Assembly (NCBI GenBank): GCA_002483285.1
Contig: DLHP01000043.1
Coordinates: 1 to 64,000, forward strand
From: Flavobacterium sp. UBA7665
GTDB taxonomy: Bacteria > Bacteroidota > Bacteroidia > Flavobacteriales > Flavobacteriaceae
DNA length: 64,000 nt
Direction of reading: 5' to 3'
Shown: positions 9,304-19,377 of the stretch, one piece after another
How positions within the stretch are numbered: the stretch's first letter is position 1
Layout: every line of letters begins with the position of its first letter
The notes under the pieces: model-generated
The model's database searches: none
What the model saw: only the letters and a program-made list of their open reading frames with translations
Told to the model about the DNA's origin: nothing
Program-made: the position numbers and the translations under genes

Positions 9304-9499
9304 TGCTTATGTATTTATTAAATAGCTATTTAGGTTTGGGAATGGAGGGATGCAAAACACCTCTTTTTTCCGAGTGCAAAGATAATTTTTAAAATATAAA
9401 ATCAACAACTTTTTGATAAAAAAATATTCGGTTTTTGCCGTATTGTTTGCGGTAAGGGTTTCTCATAACGGATTGTTTGGTTTTGAAACCGTTTCCAAT

Positions 9500-9532
9500 A
9501 AAAAAACCATCCTTTTTGAGGATGGTCTTTTT
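9500..9532 (-). terminator. Bidirectional-looking terminator between the SGNH lipoprotein and atpD
   Basis: The stem ACCATCCT / AGGATGGT (9506-9513, 9519-9526) has a five-base loop, with A-runs on one side and T-runs on the other. On the minus strand it lies just beyond the stop of the SGNH lipoprotein gene. Confidence 0.8.
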
Positions 9533-9548
9533 ATCTGGTCTGCTCAAT

Positions 9549-11033
9549 TTAATTTTGAGGCAAATCTTTCGGGAACATCGGGTTGTATTTGCTGATGTCT
9601 ACCATTGGCAATGTCGAACCATAAGTCTCGTTGATTGCTTTTGAGAACTCGTTGGCAAGAAGTGCGTATCCTCTCGCGGTAGGGTGAACACCATCAAGCG
9701 AGAAAGCAGTTCCAAACACAAGTGCCGAGGTCAGCGTATAACCGTTGCTTACGATTCCGCCTTGCGACAAATCAGTCATCAATTGCTTTGCATCTACAAA
9801 TGCCAATCCTTTACTTGCAGCCACCGAGGCGATGGTTGCATTGAAGGCTTCGTTGGCCGTTCTTACTTCATCAACTTCATTTTTAGACAATACCCATTGG
9901 TCGGCCAATGGCACAGACACTCCGTTGATTGCGTTTGCGTTTTCGCCCACTAACGTTCCGATAAAAGCGCTGGCCGGCAAGATTATAAGGTCTTCTGCAG
10001 TAGCCATTCGATAAGATGGCAATCCCAAGGCGCTTAGGTTGGTCAGGTAACTGTCAACAATCACCACTGGGTTTTTTCCTTCGACAAACTGGATGGTGCG
10101 TCTGGCTTTTTCATCGGCAGAGATATAACCTGCACCTAGTGCCACGGCCAAACCTCCATTATAAGCGGCATATCCAGAATTCAAGGCTCCCGCTTTGGCA
10201 GCATCTAACGGCACTGGATTGAAAGGCACTGTGGTAAAAAACGGAATGGTCGTTACATCAGGAATGTTGGCTACTACTCCTTTGGCGTTGTTCGCAGTCA
10301 TTTGGTCTACGATTGCCGAATAAGCGCTCGCGAATACGTTCGGGTTGGTGATGTCGTTAGGCCCATAAGTAGACGGATCAGTATTGGAGATTTGGTTTAC
10401 TCCGATTCCGCCGGTGGTGGCGTAGCTCAGAATGTCGTTATTCCCGATCCACAAGGAGAAAAATGTTGGGCTTTGCGCCACGGCATCCGCCAAAATCGTC
10501 GTACTAGGCGATGAAGCGAAACGAACGAAATACGGGTTGGATGCACCCGATGGCACACCTAGTGCGTTCCCGTATCCAGGAGCCAACAAATGAAACACTT
10601 TGGCACCTGGAACGCCCATATTGTTGAACGGTCCGGTCAAAGGGACACCGATTTCGTTTGTCGGCGGATAATCGGCCTGTGGCAATCTTACCGGACCGGC
10701 ACCGTTGAAATACAAGCGGTTTTCGGTAATAATGTTGCCTCCAAGTAATAGACCTCCGTAGTTGTCATTCATATAAGGAATCCTGAATTCGCCGCCACCA
10801 GCCAATTTGAATTGATCGGAAAGGATTTTAGTCCAGGAGTTTTCTTGCCCTTTGATGTATAGAGCGCCGTCCATGTAACCCGCGGAAAGTGAATTTCCTA
10901 AAGCAACATATTTTGCAAAGTTTGCCGTTCCGGCCGTCACCGGAACCTGTACGACCGGTTGGTCATCGTCGTCACTGTTACAGGCGGCAAAGGCTAGGGA
11001 AACCAATAACAGCCATTTGAAATTTTTTATCAT
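9549..11033 (-). CDS. SGNH/GDSL-type hydrolase lipoprotein
   Basis: This 494-residue lipoprotein has a signal peptide with lipobox LAFAAC (C18) followed by an acidic NSDDDD stretch, a possible lipoprotein surface-export signal. The mature part begins with the family block I serine in VALGNSLSAGYMDG. Later come SLWIGNNDIL (block III, GxND-like) and GVHPTARGYALLANEF (block V, DxxH-like GVHP), so a serine esterase or lipase is likely. The substrate is unknown. The gene follows a TonB-dependent receptor by 33 bases on the same strand, so the two are probably one transcript, suggesting that the enzyme prepares something the receptor takes up. Confidence 0.8.
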   Translation of the reverse strand: MIKNFKWLLLVSLAFAACNSDDDDQPVVQVPVTAGTANFAKYVALGNSLSAGYMDGALYIKGQENSWTKILSDQFKLAGGGEFRIPYMNDNYGGLLLGGNIITENRLYFNGAGPVRLPQADYPPTNEIGVPLTGPFNNMGVPGAKVFHLLAPGYGNALGVPSGASNPYFVRFASSPSTTILADAVAQSPTFFSLWIGNNDILSYATTGGIGVNQISNTDPSTYGPNDITNPNVFASAYSAIVDQMTANNAKGVVANIPDVTTIPFFTTVPFNPVPLDAAKAGALNSGYAAYNGGLAVALGAGYISADEKARRTIQFVEGKNPVVIVDSYLTNLSALGLPSYRMATAEDLIILPASAFIGTLVGENANAINGVSVPLADQWVLSKNEVDEVRTANEAFNATIASVAASKGLAFVDAKQLMTDLSQGGIVSNGYTLTSALVFGTAFSLDGVHPTARGYALLANEFSKAINETYGSTLPMVDISKYNPMFPKDLPQN

Positions 11034-11066
11034 AACGTTACTATTTTTATTTTAAACTGATATTGA

Positions 11067-13880
11067 TTATGGATTGATGGTGATCGAAGCAAACCATTGT
11101 TGTCCGATTTTACCGGCTCCGATTACTTGCGTATAGTCTTTTCCGCCAAGATTGTTGGCTCCTACTTTAAGCAATGACTTGAGTTTTGGAAAACCAAAGC
11201 TAAGTTGTGCGTCTACCACCGTGTTTTCTGGAACGATACCATCTGCAAAAGTAGATTGCCACAAGTACTCGGTTGCCCATCTTACGTTGGCATTGAATCC
11301 GAACTGAAAGGCAGAAGTTTTAACCAGCCTTTCGTTACCAAATGTTCCTTTAACCCGGTGTTTTGGGGTGTTGAAACCAGGAATGAAATCTGGATCTTTT
11401 GCTTCATCATACTCAAATTGTGCATGGTTATAGCTTACGCCCATTTCAAAATCTTTGTACACTTTTTTAGACAATCCAATACCAAAACCAACCGAAGTTA
11501 CCTTTGTTTTAGAGTTAGAATACAATTGGAAGGTCCTGAAATCGTTGTTGTTGATTGCGGTAATTGCATTAGCCGTTCCGACTGTTCCGTATAGTGGAGT
11601 ATAAACCCTGGATTGGTTGAGGAAATCGTTGTAAATGTTGTAGTATCCGTTGATGTCGATAGACAAATCATTCTGTACAACCGAACGGTAACCCAACTCA
11701 ATGGCTTGTACTCTTTCTGGCTTGATCAAGTTGATGTTGGCTTTTTGCAAAACTGCAGCATTCCCCGTAGCCTGGTATTCTTTTACCGATGGAATGGTGT
11801 AAGAGTTGTTGTAGGCCATATCCCCATTCAAGGTTACTTGTGCTGGGTTTCCGGCGTCAATTCCGGCTTGGCTTACATCCCTAACCTCGGTGTAACGGGT
11901 AAGGTTGTCTGGTGCAGATCCAATCAAGGCGTATGGTCCTAGATCCAAACCTATGTACTGGTCCTGAGTCGTAGGATTCCTGAAACCAGTTTGGTATGAA
12001 ATCCTAAAGTTGTGTACTTTATTGGCACCCGCCGAGTATACAAATGCGACTCTTGGCGAGAAGAAACCTTTAAAGTTCTCACTCTTATCGTAACGAACAG
12101 ACCCAGTAAATTTAAGCCTGTCGCTTGCAAATTTCTTCACCAATTGCGCGTAAGCGCCGTATTCGTTGTATTTGATTGGACCATCGAAATCGGTAAAAAT
12201 CGTTCCTTCTGAGTTCATTTCATAAATTCTGTACGAACCACCCAATTGAATTTCGGCAAACTTGATCTGGTTTTTGAAGTTGTAGTTCAAATCACTGTGG
12301 TACAATTTAGAATGGTCGATGAATTTAGCGCCCGTTTTTAGATTCGGATCGTCAATCACCGTTGCCAACGCTTTGTTGAACTCTGGTGATCCCGGACGGA
12401 AAGCGCCCGCGTCGGCTGTAGCCCTTGCAATAGTATGAGCAGCTGTTGTTCCCTGCCCAGCCAATGTAGACTGAATGTAGGCTCCGGCGTATTGACCAAA
12501 CCAAGTATTGTTGTCTTTCCACTTGTTGTTTACGGCCAAAGCAGCAAAACGCATATCGTAAGAATCTCCGGCATCTTCATCTGTCATGTAGATCCTTGCG
12601 AAGAAATTGTTACCCTTAACCTCGAGTTTGTTTTGATTCATATAGAAATTCTTGAGGTAATAGCGGTTGGCACCTTGGTAAATGGTGTTTCCGGTTCCGA
12701 TCTTGCTTTGCAGGATGATTTCAAAATCGTTAGCGAATGGCTTGAAATGCAAAGAGAAATCGGCTTTGATGTTCTTGATTTTATTGTCACTCATGTCTTG
12801 CTCACGGTAACCGGTGCGGCTTACGTTGGTGTCTGGCAAAAGATTTACCGCAGCGGCAGGAATCAATCCCCTGCTGGCCAATACCTGACCCACGCCTTTG
12901 ATATTCGTGCTGGCTTCGTCTCCGTAGACGTTCAATCCGTCATAATTCAGGTTTCTGGCATGACCGATGGCATCCGGGTTTTCAAGCACACCCGCGTTTT
13001 GCACGTTGCGGTCGTCTGCCGCAATCCATTCGGTCGCCTTAAGGAAGGTAAAATTCGCTTTGGCGGCAAACCAAGGAGCGAAGACAGTCGCAGCGCGCAA
13101 GCCCACATCCCAATAGTCGTTAGTTCCGGCCACATCCTGGTTGGTTTGACCGTACTTAATGTAAGTGCTGATTCCCGGACTTGTGAACGGGCTTTTGCTG
13201 TTCATGAACAGGATTCCGTTGAAGGCGTTGGCTCCGTATAGTGCCGAAGACGCGCCAGGCAACAGTTCTACGTTGGCCACGTCGAGTTCAGAAATACCTA
13301 TTAAGTTTCCTAGCACGAAGTTCAACGCAGGCGAAGAGTTGTCCATTCCGTCTACGAGTTGCATAAAACGCGTATTGGCGACGGTAGAGAATCCGCGTGT
13401 ATTTATAGATTTAAACGACAACGAACTGGTGTTGAAATGCACTTCTTTAAGGTTTTCGAGCCCATCGTAATACGATGCCGCCGTAGTGGCTTTAATCTGC
13501 TGCAGGCTCATCCTTTCAATGGTCACTGGGGATTCAATCACCCTTTCTGGTGTTCTTGACGCAGAAACAACGATTTCATTGAGTTTGGTTTCCTCATCCG
13601 ATAGCACGACACTGACCTTTTGGTTCACCGCTGTAATGCTGACGGTTTTAGAGCCGTAACCTACACTAGATATTTCTATCGAAAACGGAGGTTGTTTTGC
13701 AGTGTTCAATGAAAAATTACCGTCATTGTCGGTAATGGTTCCTGTCGACTCGCCGCTTATTTTTACGTTAGCGCCCGGAATGGGTTGTTTGTTACTATCA
13801 GTAACAGCACCTGTAACCGTATTTTGTGCATAAGTAATGCCGCAAAAAAACAGTGACAAAATAAATAAGTACACTTTCAT
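11067..13880 (-). CDS. TonB-dependent outer-membrane receptor with carboxypeptidase-regulatory-like domain
   Basis: This 937-residue receptor has a signal peptide (FILSLFFCGITYAQ), a CarboxypepD_reg-like beta domain (about 20-105, GAVTDSNKQPIPGANVKI), a plug domain (about 115-235, with NTRGFSTVANTRFMQLVDG) and a long beta-barrel ending in an aromatic-rich strand (QQWFASITINP). Such receptors import substrates too large for porins using TonB energy. The start at 13880 is chosen over the upstream one at 13946 because it yields a proper signal peptide. It is the first gene of a unit with the SGNH lipoprotein. No SusD partner is present, so this is not a standard glycan-uptake pair. Confidence 0.88.
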   Translation of the reverse strand: MKVYLFILSLFFCGITYAQNTVTGAVTDSNKQPIPGANVKISGESTGTITDNDGNFSLNTAKQPPFSIEISSVGYGSKTVSITAVNQKVSVVLSDEETKLNEIVVSASRTPERVIESPVTIERMSLQQIKATTAASYYDGLENLKEVHFNTSSLSFKSINTRGFSTVANTRFMQLVDGMDNSSPALNFVLGNLIGISELDVANVELLPGASSALYGANAFNGILFMNSKSPFTSPGISTYIKYGQTNQDVAGTNDYWDVGLRAATVFAPWFAAKANFTFLKATEWIAADDRNVQNAGVLENPDAIGHARNLNYDGLNVYGDEASTNIKGVGQVLASRGLIPAAAVNLLPDTNVSRTGYREQDMSDNKIKNIKADFSLHFKPFANDFEIILQSKIGTGNTIYQGANRYYLKNFYMNQNKLEVKGNNFFARIYMTDEDAGDSYDMRFAALAVNNKWKDNNTWFGQYAGAYIQSTLAGQGTTAAHTIARATADAGAFRPGSPEFNKALATVIDDPNLKTGAKFIDHSKLYHSDLNYNFKNQIKFAEIQLGGSYRIYEMNSEGTIFTDFDGPIKYNEYGAYAQLVKKFASDRLKFTGSVRYDKSENFKGFFSPRVAFVYSAGANKVHNFRISYQTGFRNPTTQDQYIGLDLGPYALIGSAPDNLTRYTEVRDVSQAGIDAGNPAQVTLNGDMAYNNSYTIPSVKEYQATGNAAVLQKANINLIKPERVQAIELGYRSVVQNDLSIDINGYYNIYNDFLNQSRVYTPLYGTVGTANAITAINNNDFRTFQLYSNSKTKVTSVGFGIGLSKKVYKDFEMGVSYNHAQFEYDEAKDPDFIPGFNTPKHRVKGTFGNERLVKTSAFQFGFNANVRWATEYLWQSTFADGIVPENTVVDAQLSFGFPKLKSLLKVGANNLGGKDYTQVIGAGKIGQQWFASITINP

Positions 13881-14120
13881 TGGGTTAAAATTTTGTTGGT
13901 TTATGTAGCCAAAATACAAATATTTTTGACATCTGTAAAAAAACACCTCATAAATTTCAGAATTGACAAATTCTCGTAAGCATTAGTGTTTATTTGGTAT
14001 TTCAGGGTTTCGTTAGCTTTTTCTTAACAGAATACTCTTATGTGTAAATTAAATACTATGCATACATATAAAACCCTTAAAAAAATGAATTAATAGCAAA
14101 ATCCTTCATTTTTTTAACAT

Positions 14121-14148
14121 AAAAAAAGCGGGAACAAATCCCGCTTCT
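14121..14148 (-). terminator. Terminator after glmS
   Basis: The stem AAGCGGGA / TCCCGCTT (14126-14133, 14139-14146) is followed on the minus strand by a run of seven T, 20 bases past the glmS stop. The 240 bases from here to the receptor start at 13880 are AT-rich and hold no gene that I can see. Confidence 0.85.
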
Positions 14149-14166
14149 TAACTATTAAACTATTTT

Positions 14167-16011
14167 TTATTCTACTGTAACCGACTTGGCCAAATTTCTC
14201 GGCTGGTCAACGTTGCAACCGCGCATTACAGCAATGTGGTATGATAACAATTGCAATGGAATGGTTGTTAGCAATGGTGACAACGCATCCGAAGTTTCAG
14301 GAATCTCAATTACATAATCCGCAAGGTCACGAACCTGGGTATCACCTTTGGTCACAACGGCAATGATTTTACCGCTGCGGGATTTGATTTCCTGGATGTT
14401 GCTCACTACCTTATCATAATGTCCTTGTTTTGGAGCAATTACAACCACCGGCATCTGTTCGTCGATCAGGGCGATTGGCCCGTGTTTCATTTCGGCCGCA
14501 GGATAACCCTCGGCGTGGATGTAAGAGATTTCTTTTAATTTGAGCGCGCCTTCTAACGCCACCGGGAAATTATAACCCCTTCCGAGGTACAAACAATTGG
14601 GTGCATCCTTGAATTTTGCAGCGATTTCCTTGGCTTTGTCATTGGTTTGCAGTGCCTCGGCTACCCTTTCAGGCATGAGTTCGAGTTCCTGCAAATAGCG
14701 GTGGAAATCAGAATTAGAAAGTGTTCCTTTGGCTTTGGCCAGACGCAACGCAATCATGGTCAAAACGGTGATTTGAGTGGTGAACGCTTTGGTCGAAGCC
14801 ACACCGATTTCTGGTCCGGCGTGGGTATAAGCCCCGGCGTGCGTTTCTCTCGAAATCGACGAGCCCACTACGTTACAAACACCAAAAACAAAGGCACCGT
14901 TTTCTTTGGCTAGCTTGATGGCAGCCAAAGTATCGGCGGTTTCTCCCGATTGTGAAATGGCGATGACCACATCATTTTTGTTGATTATTGGGTTCCTGTA
15001 ACGGAATTCTGAAGCGTATTCTACCTCAACCGGAATCCTTGCAAACTCCTCAATGATGTATTCTGCAACGAGACCTGCGTGCCATGAGGTTCCACAAGCC
15101 ACAATGAGTATGCGGTCGGCATTGAGGAATTTTTCGAGGTTGTCTTCAACACCAGCCATTTGGATGATGCCTTCGTTGGCGTGAAGCCTTCCGCGGTAAG
15201 TATCCTTGATGACGTTGGGTTGCTCGTAAATTTCTTTAAGCATGAAATGGTCGTATCCGCCTTTTTCGATTTGCTCGAGGTTCATCTGCAATTCCTGCAC
15301 ATACGGATCCACAAGTGAATCGTCTTTAATTTTTCTGATTTTCAATGGTTTGTTCAAACGCACGATGGCCATTTCCTCGTCTTCAAGGTAAATCGCGTTA
15401 GACGTGTACTCAATAAACGGCGAAGCATCCGACGCGATGAAAAATTCATCTTTGCCTACACCAATTGCGAGCGGACTCCCGAGACGCGCCACGACGATTT
15501 CATCGGGCTTTTGTTTGTCGAAAACACAAATCGCATAAGCGCCTACCACCTGGTTCAATGCCACTTGCACGGCTTTTCCGAGTTTGAGGTTCTCTTTTTT
15601 CTGTACTTCTTCTATCAGATTGACCAATACTTCGGTATCAGTATCCGAATTGAAATGGTACCCTCTTTTGATTAATTCTTTCTTCAACGGTTCATAATTC
15701 TCAATGATCCCGTTGTGGATGATGGCCAGGTTGCCCGAATTGGAGAGGTGCGGATGCGAGTTCACATCATTAGGCACGCCGTGGGTAGCCCAACGGGTAT
15801 GTCCCATCCCAATATGTCCGCTGGTAACGTTTTCCTTCGCCGACTTTTCTTCGAGGTCAGAAACCTTTCCTTTGGTTTTAGAAACTTTAAGGTCTCCGTC
15901 AAAAAGCATGATTCCGGCGCTGTCGTATCCTCTGTATTCCAGTCGCTTTAATCCTTTAATTATGATAGGGTACGCATCCCTATGTCCGATGTATCCGACA
16001 ATTCCACACAT
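14167..16011 (-). CDS. glmS: Glutamine-fructose-6-phosphate aminotransferase (isomerizing)
   Basis: This 614-residue enzyme makes glucosamine-6-phosphate, the entry step to peptidoglycan and LPS amino sugars. The N-terminal glutaminase starts with the catalytic cysteine right after Met (MCGIVGYIG) and includes GHTRWATHG. Two SIS sugar-isomerase domains follow (about 285-430 and 460-600, with SQSGETADTL and LGRGYNFPVALEGALKLKE). The C-terminus NLAKSVTVE is typical. Only three bases separate its start from the stop of the upstream DUF4270 gene, so they are cotranscribed. Confidence 0.96.
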   Translation of the reverse strand: MCGIVGYIGHRDAYPIIIKGLKRLEYRGYDSAGIMLFDGDLKVSKTKGKVSDLEEKSAKENVTSGHIGMGHTRWATHGVPNDVNSHPHLSNSGNLAIIHNGIIENYEPLKKELIKRGYHFNSDTDTEVLVNLIEEVQKKENLKLGKAVQVALNQVVGAYAICVFDKQKPDEIVVARLGSPLAIGVGKDEFFIASDASPFIEYTSNAIYLEDEEMAIVRLNKPLKIRKIKDDSLVDPYVQELQMNLEQIEKGGYDHFMLKEIYEQPNVIKDTYRGRLHANEGIIQMAGVEDNLEKFLNADRILIVACGTSWHAGLVAEYIIEEFARIPVEVEYASEFRYRNPIINKNDVVIAISQSGETADTLAAIKLAKENGAFVFGVCNVVGSSISRETHAGAYTHAGPEIGVASTKAFTTQITVLTMIALRLAKAKGTLSNSDFHRYLQELELMPERVAEALQTNDKAKEIAAKFKDAPNCLYLGRGYNFPVALEGALKLKEISYIHAEGYPAAEMKHGPIALIDEQMPVVVIAPKQGHYDKVVSNIQEIKSRSGKIIAVVTKGDTQVRDLADYVIEIPETSDALSPLLTTIPLQLLSYHIAVMRGCNVDQPRNLAKSVTVE

Positions 16012-16014
16012 AAT

Positions 16015-17568
16015 TTAGTTTTGTTTAGGTTCTGTATAATATATTTCAAACTTTGGCCTTTTTGAAACGTCAGTAGCATCGCTTCCGTACAGTACGGTGC
16101 CTAACGGATGGACAACTGACATGGTGGGGATAACTTTCAAAGTACCGCCCAAAGCTGGGTTTTTAATTTTTTTATTGGTTACCGTGTTGATGTCTTCGGT
16201 TACGACCAAGCCAAGCCTTACGTTGGTTGAATCCTGGTTTTTCATAAGATTATTGATGTGGTTGGTAATCCTGATCCTGTAGGTCAATCCCCGGCCATTC
16301 AAATCCTTTTTTATGATTCCGCTAAAAATTCTCTTATTGTACTTGGCAGTGGTGGTGCCTGGCGTCACGTCTAGGGAGTAGTCAATCAGTTGTCTTTTGT
16401 TATTGAGATCGTAAAGGTACACGCGCAAGGGCTGATCGGTTCCCGCTTGGTTCATCTTGTCACTATCGATCGTAAAAGTTAGCGAGGCGTCATTGATAAG
16501 CCATTTTTTTGACCGGAGCGTGCCTAATTCATTGTCCTTAAACAAATCGACTACGGCCATAGAATTGTTTGCATTACCTTTAAGGTATAGTCTTTCAGGG
16601 TCTGGCGTTATTACAGACGTTTGGTTTACAAGACTAGCCGTCTTGCCGGTCATGTTCAATATGATGGTCTTATAGGTTTTTAAGGTTCCGCTGGCGTTGG
16701 CGTTCTCCTTATAATTGATGGTTATAATACCTCCTTTAAAATTGAGCATAGCCAAATTACCGGCGTTGCTCCCATTTTTCTCAACTTTGAAGTAAAGTCC
16801 CCTGAAATAATCCTTGAATACATTATTGTTTAGCAATTTTCCTGCTGGCGCATTGAATATTTTCTGTTTAAAATACTCTTTAGACAAATTTAGTTTTATT
16901 GCAGGTGCAGCATTCGTAACGGTTTCCGCACCTGTGGTAGCATTGTAAGCGGTTACAGTGGTGTAGAGATTACTAAATTTAAAATTATCGTTCTCGTTAG
17001 GGTCGCCAGTATTGATATAATCGCCTACCAGGTTACTTTCAAAAAGTGAGGTCTGATCGCTATAATAAGACTGAACGGACTGGTCAACCGGATCGATATC
17101 CCTCATAAAATAACCCGATTCGTAGATTTTAAGTTTCATTGGTGTAATGCTCGTAGGCCCGTAAATAGAATCAAGTGTATAAATACCACCGCCATTGGTT
17201 TCGGTCCCGGTTTGGGTACTAAAATAAGGAATCCTCATCACAACACTTGTGATTTCAGGGTTCTTGGTCAAATCTATTGTAGGATTAACTACAGCCAACT
17301 GCAGCTGCGTGACGTAATTGGCTGTCATTTCACCAAAAACCGGATTGTTGTATATCCCGAATGGATTGATAGGAAGATCCGACGATTCAACTGCTCCCAG
17401 ATCAAGATTGGTTGTTTTGGCTTCATAGCGAACCGATTCGCCAAAACCAAAATTGTCTATCCCTACGATATCGGCGCCAAGCACGTTGAAATCATCGTCA
17501 CAGGCAATAAAAAAAGCAACTGTCAGGGCAAGTAAAATGGTCGATTTTAAATAAGAAATCTTGTTCAT
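16015..17568 (-). CDS. DUF4270 lipoprotein
   Basis: This 517-residue lipoprotein has a signal peptide ending in a lipobox-like AFFIAC followed by DDDFNVLGADIVG, as in DUF4270 proteins of Bacteroidota, whose biochemical role is not known to me. The body is beta-rich, with repeated I/V-x-I-x patterns. It sits between the glgA-like gene (32 bases upstream) and glmS (three bases downstream) on the same strand, a neighbourhood I recognise from other flavobacteria. Surface exposure is plausible from the acidic residues after the lipidated cysteine. Confidence 0.78.
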   Translation of the reverse strand: MNKISYLKSTILLALTVAFFIACDDDFNVLGADIVGIDNFGFGESVRYEAKTTNLDLGAVESSDLPINPFGIYNNPVFGEMTANYVTQLQLAVVNPTIDLTKNPEITSVVMRIPYFSTQTGTETNGGGIYTLDSIYGPTSITPMKLKIYESGYFMRDIDPVDQSVQSYYSDQTSLFESNLVGDYINTGDPNENDNFKFSNLYTTVTAYNATTGAETVTNAAPAIKLNLSKEYFKQKIFNAPAGKLLNNNVFKDYFRGLYFKVEKNGSNAGNLAMLNFKGGIITINYKENANASGTLKTYKTIILNMTGKTASLVNQTSVITPDPERLYLKGNANNSMAVVDLFKDNELGTLRSKKWLINDASLTFTIDSDKMNQAGTDQPLRVYLYDLNNKRQLIDYSLDVTPGTTTAKYNKRIFSGIIKKDLNGRGLTYRIRITNHINNLMKNQDSTNVRLGLVVTEDINTVTNKKIKNPALGGTLKVIPTMSVVHPLGTVLYGSDATDVSKRPKFEIYYTEPKQN

Positions 17569-17600
17569 GCGTGATTTAAAAAATTAGGGATTTGTAACGT

Positions 17601-18407
17601 TTACAGTAGTTCACTTTTATAAAAATTCGTGTAAACTTCTGCGAATTTATCTTTCGGCACGAAAGGTAAAAAAGGTTTCCCCGAGGATTCTATATATTTT
17701 GTTAAACTTGCCGAGAGGCTCTCAGCAGCAATGATTACGGCATCCGAGTGCAGCACTGCCGTCTTAATTACGTTTTCATAATCTGGCACAGCAAGGTCAG
17801 GAATCGCCTCGTCAGGAATACCATCGAACTTGACTTTGTTAATCATTTCCGGATCGAGTGTACCGTCAAAGGACTGTGAATAAACCGATGTCACAATTTT
17901 CGTATTTGCAAACAACGCCTCGTTTTTATAATAATGCTTCATGTAAACCGGCAGCATTGACGCCATCCAGCCGTGAACATGGATGATGTCGGGAACCCAG
18001 TTGAGTTTCTTCACGGTTTCGACCACGCCTTTGGCGAAGAAGATCGCACGTTCGTCATTATCAGGGTACATTTGGCCTTCCTCATCAGTAAAGGTCGCCT
18101 TGCGCTTGAAATACTCGTCGTTGTCTATAAAATAAACCTGGATGCGCTCTTTTGGTATGGATGCTACTTTAATAATCAGCGGCATATCAAGGTCATTCAC
18201 CACGAGATTCATACCTGAGAGGCGGATTACTTCGTGTAATTGATGCCTTCTTTCATTAATATTCCCGTATCTTGGCATAAAAATCCTGATTTGTCCTCCT
18301 TGATCATTGATCATTTTAGGAACATCATAGGACATTAGAGAAACTTCATTCTCCGCCAAATAAGGCACTACTTCAGATGATACGTACAATATCCTCTTAT
18401 CCTCCAT
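17601..18407 (-). CDS. Glycogen/starch-synthase-like protein, N-terminal half only
   Basis: This 268-residue protein aligns with the N-terminal Rossmann domain of GT5 glycogen synthase (RILYVSSEVVPYLA, DIIHVHGWMASMLPVYMKHYY). It has no C-terminal GT1 domain, so it is about half the normal length of roughly 480. The usual ADP-glucose-binding KTGGL motif after SSEVAP is replaced by LAENEVSLMSYD. It is therefore unlikely to make glycogen. Similar short proteins occur in flavobacteria under the name glycogen synthase. It is divergent from panC and upstream of DUF4270-glmS, so a cell-envelope or regulatory role is possible. Confidence 0.72.
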   Translation of the reverse strand: MEDKRILYVSSEVVPYLAENEVSLMSYDVPKMINDQGGQIRIFMPRYGNINERRHQLHEVIRLSGMNLVVNDLDMPLIIKVASIPKERIQVYFIDNDEYFKRKATFTDEEGQMYPDNDERAIFFAKGVVETVKKLNWVPDIIHVHGWMASMLPVYMKHYYKNEALFANTKIVTSVYSQSFDGTLDPEMINKVKFDGIPDEAIPDLAVPDYENVIKTAVLHSDAVIIAAESLSASLTKYIESSGKPFLPFVPKDKFAEVYTNFYKSELL

Positions 18408-18486
18408 ATGCTATTTTTACTTTACTTATTGTCAATAAAAAACAGGCAAAATTACGAAATTTTATGCATTTATTAACTAAACATCT

Positions 18487-18494
18487 TAAGTTTG
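18487..18494 (+). promoter_or_regulatory. Candidate -7 promoter box of panC
   Basis: TAAGTTTG matches TAnnTTTG and lies 20 bases before the ATG at 18515, which would give a very short leader. It also argues for that start rather than in-frame starts further upstream. Confidence 0.5.
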
Positions 18495-18514
18495 CATCTT
18501 ATTTCACAGCATCC

Positions 18515-19363
18515 ATGGATATTTTCGATAAGCAGTCTGATTTAACCGCCCATTTACAGCCTTTTTACCAAAAAAAAGCGTCCATCGGATTTGTGCCCAC
18601 TATGGGCGCCTTACATGCGGGACACCTCTCACTTCTAGAGCAATCCGTTCGCGAGAACGACTGTACTGTCATCAGTATTTTTGTCAACCCAACACAATTC
18701 AACAACGCCGAAGACCTCGCCAAATATCCGCGAACACTCGATGCCGACCTTGAAAAAATCAAAAGTGTTTCCAGCCAAATCATTGTTTTTGCGCCTACTG
18801 TAGACGATATCTACAAAGGCAACACCGTTTCTACTGCTTTTGATTACGACGGGCTTGAAAACCAAATGGAGGGCCGTTTCCGTCCGGGGCATTTCAACGG
18901 CGTGGGCACCATCGTTAAACGCCTTTTTGAAATCGTTGCGCCCACCAACGCTTATTTTGGCGAGAAAGATTTCCAGCAATTGCAGATCGTAAAGAAGATG
19001 GTCGAGAAACACCAACTTCCCGTAAACATCATAGGTTGTCCTATTTTTAGGGAAGCAAACGGACTGGCCATGAGCTCTAGAAACGAAAGGCTCACTGTGG
19101 CCGAAAGAGAAAAAGCCGCCATCATATACCAAACCTTACAAACGGCGAAAATCAAGTTCGATTCAGCAAGCCCGCAAGCCGTATCCGATTGGGTAACAGG
19201 AATTTTCAAAGCGATTCCCGATTTTGAACTCGAATATTTCGAGATTGCCGATGCCGATACCTTGGAACCCATCACGAGCAAAATCCCAGGCAAAAACTAC
19301 CGCGCCTTCATCGCCGTATTTGTTAATAATATCAGATTGATAGATACGATTTCACTTAATTAA
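18515..19363 (+). CDS. panC: Pantothenate synthetase
   Basis: This 282-residue enzyme joins pantoate and beta-alanine using ATP. It shows the nucleotidyltransferase HIGH-type motif in PTMGALHAGHLSLL, the GAFRPGHF-like segment MEGRFRPGHFNGV, YFGEKDFQQLQ and the KMSKS-equivalent MSSRNERL. I start at the ATG at 18515 (MDIFDKQ). The upstream extension from 18377 overlaps the divergent gene and adds 46 residues not seen in PanC. It is followed at 14 bases by panD, which supplies its beta-alanine. Confidence 0.95.
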   Translation: MDIFDKQSDLTAHLQPFYQKKASIGFVPTMGALHAGHLSLLEQSVRENDCTVISIFVNPTQFNNAEDLAKYPRTLDADLEKIKSVSSQIIVFAPTVDDIYKGNTVSTAFDYDGLENQMEGRFRPGHFNGVGTIVKRLFEIVAPTNAYFGEKDFQQLQIVKKMVEKHQLPVNIIGCPIFREANGLAMSSRNERLTVAEREKAAIIYQTLQTAKIKFDSASPQAVSDWVTGIFKAIPDFELEYFEIADADTLEPITSKIPGKNYRAFIAVFVNNIRLIDTISLN

Positions 19364-19377
19364 TTTACTTTTGCGCC

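Noticed and set aside
12435..13241. 268-codon open frame antisense to the TonB-dependent receptor
   Set aside because: It is wholly contained in the receptor gene on the opposite strand. No start signal or family features.
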